Assembly: GCA_027574665.1 (NCBI GenBank)
Contig: CM050656.1
Span: 15,947,501 to 16,011,500 of the forward strand
Direction of reading: 5' to 3'
Length of the DNA: 64,000 nt
Source: Rhynochetos jubatus
Lineage: Eukaryota > Chordata > Aves > Eurypygiformes > Rhynochetidae
Position 1 is the first letter of the stretch; the number at the start of each line of letters is the position of its first letter. A program made the translations under genes and the position numbers. Positions 47,662-61,027 of this stretch are shown here, piece after piece. A model generated the notes under the pieces. That model was not told where the DNA came from and ran no database searches. It saw only the letters and a program-made list of their open reading frames with translations.

Positions 47662-50600
47662 TCATGTGTATGACTTAGTTTTTCTGGTTTGAGAGAAAGC
47701 TTGAAGAAAAGGCATGTTATAAGAACCACAATCACAATTCTCTGGATATCATCATGTGAAGAACAATTTCTGAATAACTGGGATTTACAGTATCACTTAC
47801 TGACATACTTGTGTGCATATGCACACAGATACCCTCTTTACTCACCCTTTCACCAGTATTAGAAATATTCTTCTGCCCCTCACTCTCACACAGACAGAAC
47901 ATTCCCCTCATTCAGGTAAGTGCTGCTACCTCCTCAGCTTCCTTGCAAGCAAGAGAAAGGTCCCAGCATAGAAGGACAGAGAACTCTGTTATCACTCTGC
48001 AGACAAAATAAGGCAGTCTAGCCTTCCTACCCATTGCCATTGCACAGTAAGGCTACCCTGTATCTCAAGTAGTAGGACAACCACAGGGCAAATAAGTGAT
48101 AAGTAGGGGCACAGGCTCAGCCAGTCACCAGTAAGCATCCTTTCTCCACCCTCTCTCTCAGGCAGCTGGTACATTTGTCCATCTACAGAACAAAACATAG
48201 TGACAAGTCTCAGGTGAAGACCAGCTCTGCCTTGGAACACAGAACACAAATGTACCCATCTGTTTATCAAGTCCTTTTGGATATTCTGTGAACAATGGTG
48301 ATAAATATATTCATACACAAAATAAACTATTGATTGTTGTTGCTGTTATAAAGGTTAGTTTACCTGTAAGAAGAATACTTAATAAACTCAGGAGTACACT
48401 TTGATATGTAGAAAAACAAAACAAAACTCTGCATGAAGCTGAGATCCCCTTATCCTATGGAAAACACAGCGTAATACAAATTTTACTTGTTCCACTGCAC
48501 AGATTTTCAACAATGAATTAATTACATCTCACATAAATGATAGTAGAATTCACAAGGGAAATCAAGTAGTCCTTAATTTGTTGACTTTCCCCACTGATAA
48601 TCGCACACTCCGGTGCTATAGTAATTCTCATAGTGAGGTGGTAAGTATTTTCCAAGCCAGAACAGCCCTCAGTCCTGTGTCAGACTGGAACAGAAAAGCA
48701 GGGGCTTGTTTGAGACTGAAAATTACTGTGAAAAGGAAGAAAAAAATGCAGAAGATAATTCCAAACAAAGAACATAGGGAAGCAATAATAGTAGTAATAA
48801 TCTTTCATTTTTAACACCTTTCACCTTGAAACTTTCTAAAGCTCTTTCGAAATTATGTATACAGGAGTAGCTTTACAAGCTGCTGAAAAGGAGCGGTACC
48901 TGAGAAGGAACACAGCCAACAGCAAAAGAAAGGACTTGGTGCTTTCTTCCACTGTAACCTTCCTTTCTCTCTCCACAATGCATACCTCATCCAAACACCT
49001 TTTATGAAGCATATTTCAAGGCTGCTATCCCATTCTCTACATCCACTTTCAAGCCCTTTCAGCATTCTTTACAAGAATTTGACCATTCAACACAGTTAAC
49101 ACAAAAATAAAAATCCCTTTTCCTCTCCCACACATACGCTAACATCATGGTGGCAAAGTAACTTCCACTGTGCAGCTCCACCATCTCACACCTGAACTGC
49201 CCCTCGTCCTCCACAGGAGCCACCTGCAGCAGCAGATTCCCCCAGCAGTTTGGACCACGTTGTCTTCCTTGGAGGCCCCCACATGCTCTGGGGTCTACAG
49301 GAGTTTTTACTAATAAGTTCTAACTTGCCAGCTTTTTAGGGCAGGGTTGATTCCCCTTTTGGGATTTTGATACAGTTTATTCCAGCATGCCATCAGATGT
49401 GGTATAACATAACAAGTACAAAACCACTGGATTTTAATATATTAACACCTAGGAAAAGTTTATTTATATGTAATATTAGAGCATACAATGATATTTCTTC
49501 ATACAAAAGACAATCCTGTCATTAAATCCACTGTCAAAAAGAAAAAGGGTTAATTCACTGAATAAATTATTTTGTACAAGGTCTACAATAATACTGACAT
49601 TCCTTTCATGCAGAACTATTAATATTTTATTTATATTCTCATACTGCCTTCAACCCTCAGTCAAGAATCAGGTTCCCATTATGCCCTCTCAGCAAACAGA
49701 CAATCCCTGCTAGGAATATGTACCAGGTAATTAATTTTTTTAGGGACTTTCTCCTTTTCTTCAGGGTGCCTTTGTAGAAGCAGAGTCTGCCAAAGACACT
49801 CACCTGCATTTTCTCTAAAGCCACCCAACTCTTTCTGAAATTCAATTTGCTTCACAACTAGAAATTCATCACTTGCTCTTTTACAAAGTTACATCCAAGG
49901 ACACTTCTCCTCTCCTAGTACTTTAACCATGCACAGCCCATGAGGCGTCAAGACACCAAGAAGCATTGCGTTGCCAGCCAAATGCAGACCAATGAAAAAA
50001 AGAATGATATGAAGAAAGACTATCATACATGATCCCCACCATCTACTCTGTCATTCTTGTCATAAAACCTGGGACCTTTATCAAATTTCATTGGCAGAGA
50101 GTACTGCAATATATAAAATATAGAGTCATTAGCTAAACTAGTAAGAATCAAAAGATAATCGTCCATAATAAGTTTAGGATCATAATCAGACAGAGAATCA
50201 TTACATGAAGGAATCTTTATCCAGAGAAACAAGTGAAATTATTCTCCCTTGCAAAATGCCTTTAAAAAAACTCATCTCATCCACAGCACTGTACAGGGTA
50301 ATTTCTCAGGTTTAAGTTTGGAATGAGAGAACGGAGGGAAATTTCAAAGTTTTTTAATTTGCCATGAATTTTTGGGGGTGTTTATAGATCTTGTAGTAGA
50401 AACCACAATGTTCCCACTGGAATGTGACCTGCCACTTTTTAAACTAGAGGAGAGACTGGCAATGAAAATGTCCCAATTTTCTTTCCAGCAGAGGCTTTTC
50501 ACAGCCTTCCTTATAATTGCACATAAATTATGTTCTTCCTTCAAAGTCAAGCTGTCCAAAAGACCACATTAACAGCTCATGCATCTTCTTTTCTTTCACC

Positions 50601-53600
50601 TGCTGTGCTCTTCTTTGGTCCAACATTCACCTCCTAATGTGATGACTACAAAATGCTCCTTTCTTGGATTTTTGTTGTTTGTTTGATTCAATCTCTGTTT
50701 CCTATATTGAGATTTCCTCTTCATTAATTATCCTGAATTAACAGCAAGCGGTCATAGTGTAGTACCCAGGATCTATCATCAACAGCCAAGTAATAGCAGG
50801 AATTCTGACTTCACACACCCCCACCTCTTACAAGATACAAGAAAGCAGAAATCAAAATAAATTCTTTTGAAGTTATGCCCACATGCAGCAGCTCATGGTG
50901 CAAAGACCATAAGGACTGAAGTCTTGCTACAATCAGTTGTAGCAAGTAACATTTCATAGTAAAATTTTCTTTCATTTTCATTTAATACAACAGAGTGCCA
51001 TCAATATGTCCTTCTTCTTTTGACTGCTGATTGCGTTTTGAGTCAAGAGCTAGTGGCACAACCGATTTTCACTGACTTGTCTCCATCACGGTTTCTCAGG
51101 TGAAAGAGCAGCCAGAGACCAACTCCATTCTTTCTCTCCTAGCTTAAAGCTGTCAATCCTTCTCCCAGACTGTTGCCAGGACTAAGCAAGCTCTGCCAGC
51201 TCCAACTTAAGTTTTCCAAGAAATTCCTCCTACAGCACAGATGGATGTCTGCTTCCATATTACCTACAGCAACTCCACTGAGATGGAACTTTCTCAGTTA
51301 TCTTCTACTGTTGGGCCAACATATCCCCTAAATACAAATCAGTACCCCAAAGGAAGGAGCCTGTCCAATCTCATTGACCTGGACTACACCATTTGCAATG
51401 ATGAGACATATATCACAGACAACGAAAGCTAAGAGACTTGCCTGATTTGCGTGCAGTCATGAACACTGGTGAGACTTCCTCCCAAGCTACTTATGAATTT
51501 AAGCCTGTGAGTTTGGAATTAAATATTACTGTGGAAACAGGAGCATAGCTTGAAAATAACAGATGAGAGATTCTAATACAACAAAATCAATGATAGTTAC
51601 CACACAATCATGCTTTCAGGAAAATGAGCCCTTCAACTCCTGCTGCATATAATCAACTGCTAGATATGTAGCAACTCTCTACTTACAACATAGCCAGCTG
51701 ATATCAATATTAATTAGAGTTGAGGAAGCAGCTCATAACAAACAATTCATTTGATGAGTTCCACATGTTTTGCAAATGTCACTGCTCCCTAAAATTTATG
51801 ATTTTTCATTATTTCACAGAATATATACTTTCTTGCCAGCTAACTAGTGTTGAAATTGTTACTTAATTAATTGCATTTTGTCATAGACATCATTTGAGAA
51901 ATCTTCTCTTTTAATTTTCTTTGTATGTTATAAACAACTCTCAGTGAGCACAAGTTTTAAACTACTTTATTGGGAGAACAGGAGCTTTCAAGATGAAAAT
52001 GAACCTTCTGTGAACATCTGCACACACATATTTTGAGTAATTGGGGAAAATGCAGAGAACAGAATGATATGACTAAAAAAAATACACTAAAATGCTGTGG
52101 AACATTTAGAAGAAATTTTGATTGCATTTAATAGTACCAATTCCAACCATATTCTGATGAACAAAAATTAAACTGTCAAAGGAAGGAAATACCTGCAAAA
52201 TAGTGTTTCTCAATTGTTTTACTGTTTACATGGTCTTTCACAGCCTCTGAGGTCCTGCCAGGGAACCCTAGAGATGCCAGGAAGCCACGGACAACCGCAG
52301 AGAAGCCTCTTCTCTCTAGGTCAGCTCTTGGTCATTATCATTTGCTAATTGACAACATATTCCCAAGCGATTCACACTACAGATTTTGTAACTGAATTGA
52401 ACATTGCTGTTTAATCATGCTGAAACCACAGAAATACTTTCAGGCGGGGCTTGGAAAACCGTTAAAGCCTTATGTTGTATCACATTTCCTAGCAGCCCTC
52501 ATTCAGTAGGGAATATGCATGTCTCAGTCCTGTCTTCTCCTCTTGCTCAATGCCTGTCACTTCCCCATACTTGGACTTCAAAGTCTGAGGTACGGGAGAT
52601 GAGTAGGCTTCCCAGAAACGTAACCATTAGACTTGCAGATGGAGAAAAACAAAGGAGGGAAAGAGAATATGATACCTAAGACTTCCACTGATCTCAAATA
52701 CACAGCAGCCAATTGTGCCAGAGCACAAACACTTTAGAAATCTAAGGTCTGGCGATCACAGTCCACCTTACTAAATATTTGACTTGTTCCAAGATTTAAA
52801 TAAAAATATCAATACTGAAATGTTTTCTACTCTGTTTATATTTGAGAATACTCAGCAGCAGTTTGAGATTTAGAAAAACTACACTTTTCAGTCAATTTTT
52901 ATTTTGAACAAAAATATCCTACATCACTCAGCAAAGATTTCTCCTGCTCTATTGATAAGTTTTTGAGAAAAGACAACTACCATTTATAAAAAATGGACTC
53001 AAATATATGTATTCTTCTCAACTCCTCACATCCTAAAGCATTCTGCAATTTATTTCCCCACTTTCATCTACTGAGATTCAGAGCAGCCATGGTGTGATCA
53101 TATGTTTTTTCAAGAATAGCTGATGAATACCTGAAAACTCTCCCACTGTGGGACATTCTGTTTTCTCAGGAATGAAAAAAAGCAGCCAGAATGACACATT
53201 TTCTATTTCTAAAAATAAACTAAAAGGCCAGAGAAATCAATGAAAAAAAAAAAAAAATCACTGCTAAGACAGCACAAAACACAGAATACCAATTACATTT
53301 TGGCAATGTGACTAATGAGATAGCCAGCTAATTACCTGATTCTGATAAACTTTTTAGAATTAGAAAATAATAATCTTAGGGGTAATGCTTATGCCCTTTC
53401 TAACACTGCCATTTTTCATAATGAAGAAGCATAATTGATAACATATGACAAAATGCCTCCTTACCTAGATGAGATTTTGGTTCTATGTTGTTAACCACCC
53501 AAAGACTCAACTAGTTAAGCAGATTATTGCTGGATAAGGAAACTGAAAGGTTTTGTCTGGGAACAGTAGTTTTTTTCCCTTACCTTACATGAGAGGATAA

Positions 53601-54769
53601 TTTAATTTACATAGCCTTCTCTGCAAGGATTTCCTACATTTCCCTGCTTTGGGAACCCTCCCATGAGGCAGGAAAGGAAAGGATTTCTCTATAAACCCCA
53701 CTTCTTTGGACAGGTTTTCACCTACCCTAGGTGAATGAGGTTTCTCTCCTAATCTGGTAATCACCAAATACTACAGAATGACGAGGAGGTTAATTCAACT
53801 AACACATGCTGTTCCAGAGAGATGAGAGTAAAGGTAAGTTTTGCCTTCAGCAGGTCCCGCTGCCCTACTCTGATCTGTGAACTCAGACATGTAAGAATAG
53901 TTCCAGCAGTTGGAGGACTGTGGATGTCAGCACAGGTCTGCTGCCTTCATTTCCACAGGTTTTCCTGCACTGGGGTACAAGCATTATTCTGGTCTTTAAA
54001 AAATACCTGTTATCATGAGCCTGCGAAAGGCATCAAGTTAGTTCTGAATAAATCCTCTCGGATCGGGATTGGTTCATCACTAATCCACAGGCAACACCCT
54101 CTCTGTCGTGGTCCGGGAATATGTGTGTATAGGGGAGGTAGGGGGCCAGGCCAAAAGTGGCTTGAAATCTAAGGGAAATGATACAGTTCTCTCATTGCTT
54201 TGTATCCCTCTGTCTGTATCCCTTTGCTGTCTTTTGGAAGCTCTTTCTGCATGTTTGTGCAGCATATAACACGCTGGGATCCTGGTCTGCGGCAGGAACA
54301 TCTAAGTGTTTTACTAATGCACATCGTAATATGGCTTCCTGGATATCTAAAGCTTGCTGCAATTCTCTTTTATTTCTGTCTGCCTTAAAAACTGAGATTT
54401 CACAGAGCTCGCAATAACAATTAAGACTACATATTACAGATCCATATACTTCTTTTATCACAATAGAGATTCCAAACAACAACTGTGCATGAAAGGTAAG
54501 GAACTTCAGTGGAAATCTTGCCCTGCACAATAAACAAACAGCTGTTTATCATTGGTCTAATTACCAAGTTAATGAGATACTAATTTCTATATTCATAAAG
54601 TATGCATGAGCAAGCATCAGCGTATGCAAAGCAGAGCAGAGTGACAAATTTAATAAATAAAATAACAAGGTATTGGTAAATAAACATTAATGATCTTTAA
54701 ACCTAAGATTCAGGTTATGTTTTATGGGAAGCTTGCATAAGCAAGACATATTTCTAGTAAGTCTAGATG

Positions 54770-55477
54770 TTTGTATATTTACAGCATCCAACAAATATAA
54801 AGTACTTCATTTAGAAAGAAAAAATAGCGAATGTAAAAATATAAACTGGGGAATAACTGTGCTGGCAGCAGCACTGAAAAGAGGTTGGGAAGTTACAGCA
54901 GAGCACTAAAATAAGTCAAATTAATAATATGCAGGTGCTGCAAGAAAAGGAAAATTTTCTGGGAGGTCAAGCAGTACAAGCAGTAATTCTGCTCTCCTCT
55001 GACAATGTCACGGCTGAAGTGCTTCATTAGAAAAGAGCTAGAGGAATTAGTAAGAATCCAGAGTAGAACCACAAAAATGCTAAGAGGTTTGGAAATTATG
55101 AGCTTACAGAAAAGTTGAAAAAATTCGAATTCTTCCATTTAAAGAGTAAAAATCCAAAGAGTACACTGTAAATTCTTTAATTACGTATTACAATGAGTAT
55201 AATGACTGATTTTCTCCATGCTTGCCTGAGGAATTATGAATACTTACTGACAGCAGTGGGGACTTGATATAGTATGAAATTTTTCTCAACAGTCAAGCAC
55301 TGGACATTTAAGCACTGCAACTGCTTATCTATGAAAGTTCTGAAAGCCTTGCAACTGGCAGGCTTTTAAGAAGCAGTATGACAACCTTCTCCCAAGAGAT
55401 TCTTGCTATAGTGCAGGAGTTTGAGATCAGATAGATGACTCCTGCATTTCTTTTCCAGTCCTTCACTTCTATGACTG
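54770..55477 (+). mobile_element. Ancient CR1-like LINE, 3' part
   Basis: About 700 bp. At 54789 'aacaaatataaagtacttcatttagaaagaaaaaat' gives NKYKVLHLERKN, the 'KCKVLHLGR' block of CR1-type LINEs, followed by 'aaactggggaataactg'. At about 55044-55090, 'gaggaattagtaagaatccagag...acaaaaatgctaagaggtttgg' matches the 'ELERVQRRATKMIKGL' block. Further on, 'gtcaagcactggaca' and 'gcaggcttttaagaagcag' match the usual 3' coding end, and 55417-55476 ('ggagtttgagatcagatag', 'ttttccagtccttcacttctatgact') matches its 3' terminus. Parts between are diverged or missing, with stops and shifts. Much older than the element at 60 kb. Confidence 0.7.
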
Positions 55478-58400
55478 GCCATTCTTTGCTGATTTTGTAT
55501 ATACGAAAAGTAGAGTGAAATAATGCCTTAATAGCTATCTTCTCCAAAGAACAAAATATACCATCTTCCTCAACCATACATCCTTGTGTCCCACCTCTGA
55601 GAAAGCAGGGTATTTTTAAGGAATATTGTCTGTAAGGTACAATCTACTCCTTGCAAATATACATGCTTGCATGAGCCATATCACTGGGAGAGCAGATATC
55701 ACTTCACAAGTTTTCTCTTGCTGACTGGTGCAGGTGTTTCAGTAGGATGATCAATGTATTTCCACAATTGTATTGGAAAGCATGAAAAATGAACAATGTG
55801 AAATCAAATGGTGTGAGAGCTCAGGATCATGTCAACTCTGGGAATGTTCACCCTGGCAAAACCACGATAACCAGCAGCTCTTAAAAATAGTTGCTGTTTC
55901 CCCTTTCTATTCCACTCCCCCCAGATTTGTTTTAAAAAGTATTATACAACAAACTGACACTGTGCACATTACATATCCTGGCCTGTCAGTTAAGCCTCAC
56001 AGCAGCTGGCTACCATATGCCTAAAAATATCTTGGAGTTCTAGAAAATGCTAGAACTATGACTGGTTTCATCTTTGTCCTTTTCCTTTCTAACGAAGGAT
56101 GAGCAGTCATGGGTCGTGCTTATGTGGAGATCGTAACTGCCCCCAAAACTATTTAACTATAAGTGAGATTTCAGTTGCACTGAAGATGATGGGTTTGACC
56201 CAATTTTCTCTGTGAAATCCAGAGCTCCACATCATCCCTTCTCATCCATTATCCAGGCTTAACCTCCTTCTCTAGGACAAAGGAAATTCAATTCCCTCTT
56301 CTGCTCACAAAGGAATGGAAAGAGAGAGCAAGTCTGTGCCTCACACATCATGCTGAGGTGTTAATGAAGTATCAGTAGAAAAGTTCATCACCTCAATAAT
56401 CTACTTCTGTTTTGTTTGGGGTTTTTACCATTATGTGGTTTGGCTGCTAAAATGAAAAACATACTATGTACACACATCTGTAAACTGCAGGTCATGGATT
56501 CCCACATGATTAGCTACCTACTTACAAGGAGCTGGATTGCTTCAAAAGTTATGTGATTAGTGGTAGTTAATAATGAGGTGTTGGTAGTTTCTTCTTAGCT
56601 TCAGCTGAAACTAACTGTGTATTATAAACTGTTTTCTCCCCATAAAATTCTCCCCTTATTAAAAAGACATTGCATCTTGGAAAAATTCTGGAAATTAGTT
56701 ATTTTCTAACCATCATCATCATTTCAGTCACAGCGCTATTTAAAGTAAGGTTTAGACAGTGATTTTTTTACTTTAAAACTTAGAATCTGTTTTTCAGTAC
56801 ATATTTTGGCTCAGATAAAAGGATTTAGATGCAAAGTCCTTATAATATACAGCAGATTACATATATGATGTTTTGTGCATCTGAGAAATCCCACAAATTC
56901 CTCAATATCATGGCAAACTTCTAATCTTTATTTCATTAAGATTTTACTTATGGAAAGAATAAAATGAGAAGTTCCTATACTTTGTACTTTACATCTAAAT
57001 TTATGCAATATCTAGCCAAGTAGGTAACAACCGGATAAACATCAATAAGCTGTTTCAAACATTTTCACTGTCCTTTCAACTTTTAGGAAATTTTTATCTT
57101 AAGTGGAAAAAAAAAATGGAAACACTTTTTAGATTCATGGCATACTGTTAGAGAGAAAGACTTTCTAATTTTTAAAGTCCAGTTCTGATTTCAATGTCAT
57201 GGTGTTCATGCTACACTTTTTAATGCATAGAAGTCTTGTTTTAAGCCATGCCACAGCATTCTTCATAGAAGTTGTTAGAAAACATTTAGTTGTAGAAGAT
57301 GGAAGGTGCGTTGATCACCACTGGTTGTTGCAGCAGTCTCGATCTGAGGGATTTCTACATTTTGCTCTTCCTCTTTCAGAAGGTCTCTAACACAAAACTT
57401 TTATCAAAAAAAAAAAAAGGTAAAGGTATATTTTTCTGTGGTTATTGGTTTGTTATGTCATCCTTTAGGCTGTCTGCTAGTGACCAGAAATTGCCTTTCT
57501 TGCCCCATTCCCTTCCAAACTTTAAATTCATTTAATATAACAGTTCTCCAACTTAATTGAAGTTAACTTGAACATTACTTATCAAAATAATATTTCACTT
57601 TCTTTCCTCTTTCTTTTCTCTTTCATTTATTTGCTTCTCAGTCCTATTGAAATTATAGGGGCAATATAATTTCAGAAAGAAATTCCACCACCCACCTCAC
57701 CATCACTCTAAAGTATTTTAAACGTTACTTGCTTTCAAATCAACAGTTAGTGAATTCCTGAACTCATTCCTTTGGCTAAGAAGATGTCATAACAATTTTA
57801 GAGCAGTCACATTTTCTAGCTATTTCTATGTGTCTCACATTTTCCAAAGTTAATTTTCATAGTTTTGTGTCTTAACTGAGATTTCCTGGGGAGGGGGCAC
57901 CATCTTCCTAGTCAGCAGCAGTAGCTTATTTTTATTCAAGCTATTTGCTATTCAGTCTCCAAGCATCCTGCCTCAGCTTAACAGTGTGAAGGATCCTGCA
58001 CAGCCTCACTAAATTCTCCTAGCCATTAGACTGCTTTCTGCTTCTTGTGTGAAAGTAAGACCTACCACCAACCCAGCATCACTTCCATCTCAACTGTCCT
58101 CACCCTGCCTTCAGTCTGCTGCCATTTCCTACAGCTCAGATGAAGCTACTACCAGTCTTTTCCCTGTTAAAAAAAAAATAAACCTAATTACTCACCCAGA
58201 ATCTGACTACAGAAGTCTAGTAGTGACTATCAGGCACTGCTTACTGCTGTAGATTCATTTTGTATGTAACTGTAATGTTGGAAGAGCAAGCCTGTGACTC
58301 CACTTCATAAGGCTCACAGCAATGTGAATTGTTCTGAAATTACCGGGTGTCAGATGCAGCCCCCTGATGTGGGGCTCTGCCCCCTTGCACTCTTCCCACG

Positions 58401-60063
58401 GTAGCTTGCGTGAGAAGCAGAATTTAGTCCGTGGCTCCTTCCAGGAAGCAGCAGCTGTAATATTCAACCCCCAAGTGCCAGCTTCCCTGCTTCACAGCCT
58501 CTATCCCGCTACTTACAGCCCATACGTTCTGTTGCGAAGTACAAAAGAAATTGTGGTGCTGTGCTGACATGCTGAGAGGTGTTTGCACTGTAGCAGAAGA
58601 GGAAGAGATGGAAATATGTAGATGGGCCTTCCCTCACCTCAGAGAATCAACAACGAATAGCGTTTAAGCATGGATCAATATGCAATCTGCCACAAGTGTC
58701 TGGTGGCTTATTCAGACCTTGGCAAGGAAGAAAGAATTTCCCTCCCTTGCTTTAGGGAAAGTGTTGATATAAAAACAATTGTCAAAACCTCATCATCCAA
58801 CCATCTGATATTGATCCTTTCATGTCAGCCAGTGCTCTGGATTCTCCCAAAAATCAACACAACATGTCTAACAATCGATTCTGCACAGTATAAAACTACC
58901 ACACCAGCCTGCCTTAAAACATACCTTTTCCAAAATGTACATCAATAAAAATCTAACTCCCTGTAAGGAAAGACAACAGGTAAGATGCATTCTCCCTCTT
59001 CCCAAATTTTGTCTAGAGAGTCTGATTAGGTTGGTCTCTCAATGGACCTACTGGAGCAGCTCATGCAACTACAGCCTTTGACTGCAGTCCCATTCAACGC
59101 AGGGATCTCACTGATCAATTCTTGTAACAGACCTAGTGTTTGCTCCTTCCCTTATCCAACAAAAATTGCCCCTTATCCTCCCATAAAATCACGTGAAAAT
59201 ATTTCACAGTCAGTATCCTGATTTTAAATCTGAGACTGTCACACAAGAGAAAAAAAAAATTGAGTAATGCAGCTCAATCCTCAAAATCCTCTGTCATGGT
59301 AACACGAAATAGAAGAATACAGAGACTGTGAGAATTCTCACTCTTAACCTTCTCCTGACAAAATACGTTAAGCTCGATGGCCCTGTTGCTCAGAATCATA
59401 TTTAACAGGTATTTGAAGTGAGGCCTAATTTCAAGAGCTCAGGATGACACTTTTCAAAGCGTACATATTTTCTGCTTTTTGGCACACAGGAGGGTTCATG
59501 TACTTATTGTCTTTTGATGGCTGGTTAGCTGTGACATTAAATATCCTCTTTTGTCCCTGCTTGGAGCCTTTTGTTCATCTCTTAAATATAGCAGTACATT
59601 TTTCATAGACTCCTGCATGTGGAATAGACTTCTCTGCTACTCCCTACCTCTGTTGTAATCTTGTTTCACTGACATTACAATAATTTAAAGTCATACTGGT
59701 AAATCTTCTGTTAAATACCTTGATAGTTCAGAACAGAAAACATCATGCTACTAAAGAGTCCCTGTAAAAGACTTAAAATCTCTTTCAGGTGTGACAATAA
59801 ATACGTTATATTTAATTTAATAATTTTCTCTTAAGTTGTAAATCCAAGTTTTCTGCCCATCGATCAATATGCATTTGAAAGCCTGTTGAATTTCCCAAAT
59901 TCAGAGAGAAGAGTCCACAAAACGAAAAGAATAGTATCCACAGATACAGTAACCACAGAGAAGGCATAATAAGATAAACAGGGCCTGAGCTGGGAAAATG
60001 CCTAAAAATTCTGCATTAAGTGCAAGGAGAGTGAGATAATCAGGAAATATTATTTGGTTGTGA
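55478..60063. other. Gene-free stretch
   Basis: No exon or RNA gene recognised. AT-rich, with an A13 run near 57406-57418 and pyrimidine-rich sequence near 57598-57650. Open frames up to 92 codons have no domains. A GC-richer part lies at about 58325-58520, where short frames on both strands overlap. Confidence 0.5.
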
Positions 60064-60503
60064 TAGAATGAATCATAGAATCATGGAATGATTGGGTTGG
60101 AAGTGAACTTAAAGATCATCTAGATTCACTAGACCAGGTTGCTCAAAGCCTCATCCAGCCTGGCCTTGAACCATACTAGGGATGTGGCACAACTTCTCCA
60201 CTTCTCTGGGCAACCTGTTCTAGGGCCTCACCACCATCTGTATGAAGAATTTCTTCCTGATACCCAATCTAAATCTCCCTGCTTTCAATTTAAACCCATT
60301 ACCCCTTGTCCTGTCACTACAGGCCCTTGTAAAAAGTTGGCCCCCAGCTTCTTTGTTGGCCCCTTCATGTGCTGGAAGGTGCTATAAGGTCTCCCTGGAG
60401 CCTTCTCTTATCCAGGCTGAAGAACCCCAACTGTCTCAGCCTGTCCCCACAGCAGAGGTGCTCCAGCCCTCTGAGCATCTTCGTGGCCTCCTCTGGACTC
60501 TCT

Positions 60504-60905
60504 TCAACCAGTTGATACTCTTCTTATGTTGGGGGCCCCAGAGCTAGACATAGTACCCAGGTGGGGTCTCAGGAGAGCAGAACAGAGGGGCAGAATCCCC
60601 TCCCTCAATCTGCTGGCCACACTTCTCTGGATACAGCCCAGGATACGGCTGGCTTTCTGGGCTGCCAGTGCACCCTGGCAGCTCATGCCCAGCTTTTCAC
60701 CCACCAGTACCCCCAAGTCCTTCTCCTCAGGGCTGCTCCCAATCCATTCTTCGCCCAGACTGTACATGTACTTGGGATTGCCCCAACCCATGTGCAGGAC
60801 CCTAGACTTGGCCTTGTTGAACTTTATGCTGTTGGAACAGGCCCACCTCTCCAGCCTGTCAAGGTCCCTCTGGATGGCATCCCTTCCCTCCAGCGTGTTG
60901 ACCAC
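60504..60905 (-). pseudogene. CR1 reverse transcriptase, C-terminal fragment
   Basis: 133 codons open on the minus strand. Residues near the start (LEGRDAIQRDLDRLERWA) are the region after the FADD motif. FNKAKSRVLHMGWGNPKYMY corresponds to the 'FNKAKCKVLHLGRGNPKHRY' block, and SSPEEKDLGVLVGEKLGMSCQ to the next. The frame ends near RPHLGT (usual 'RPHLEYCVQLW'). It continues, by a frame change, the fragment at 60824-61027. It belongs to the truncated element and should not make an active enzyme. Confidence 0.9.
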
Positions 60906-61027
60906 ACCACACAGTTCAGTTCGATGTCATCAGCAAACTTGCTGAGGGTGTACTCAATCTCACCATCCATGTCACTGGCAAAGATGTTGAACAGCAGTGA
61001 GGAACACTGCTCATCACTGGTCTCCAC
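60824..61027 (-). pseudogene. CR1 reverse transcriptase, catalytic-motif fragment
   Basis: A 67-codon minus-strand frame with LFNIFASDMDGEIEYTLSKF followed by ADDIEL. FADD is the catalytic YxDD-like box of CR1 reverse transcriptase (usual form 'LSKFADDTKL'). The first residues (METSDEQCSS) join directly to LFNIF where 'GVPQGSVLGPVLFNIF' is expected, so a short deletion lies there. The frame shifts after the motif, before the 60504-60905 part. Confidence 0.85.

Larger units (their letters stand above)
45105..54769. other. Long gene-free stretch, nothing firm recognised
   Basis: No exon, RNA gene or clear mobile element. Holds a T/G tract (46258-46293), an A12-plus-A/C tract (47058-47082), a pyrimidine-rich belt (about 47215-47310), a degenerate trinucleotide run (47632-47661), an A-run near 53244-53257, and a moderately GC-richer, CpG-bearing stretch at about 54030-54170. 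Open frames up to 116 codons show no domains. Confidence 0.45.

Noticed and set aside
47908-47925. Splice-donor-like cag|gtaagt
   Set aside because: Also isolated, with no supporting exon upstream.
53828-53845. Consensus-like splice donor aag|gtaagt
   Set aside because: Isolated donor with no matching acceptor or coding frame; such motifs are frequent by chance.
56160-56215. 'cactgaagatgatgggtttgaccca' as another palindromic relic
   Set aside because: Only the centre-like phrase is present and no arms can be found.
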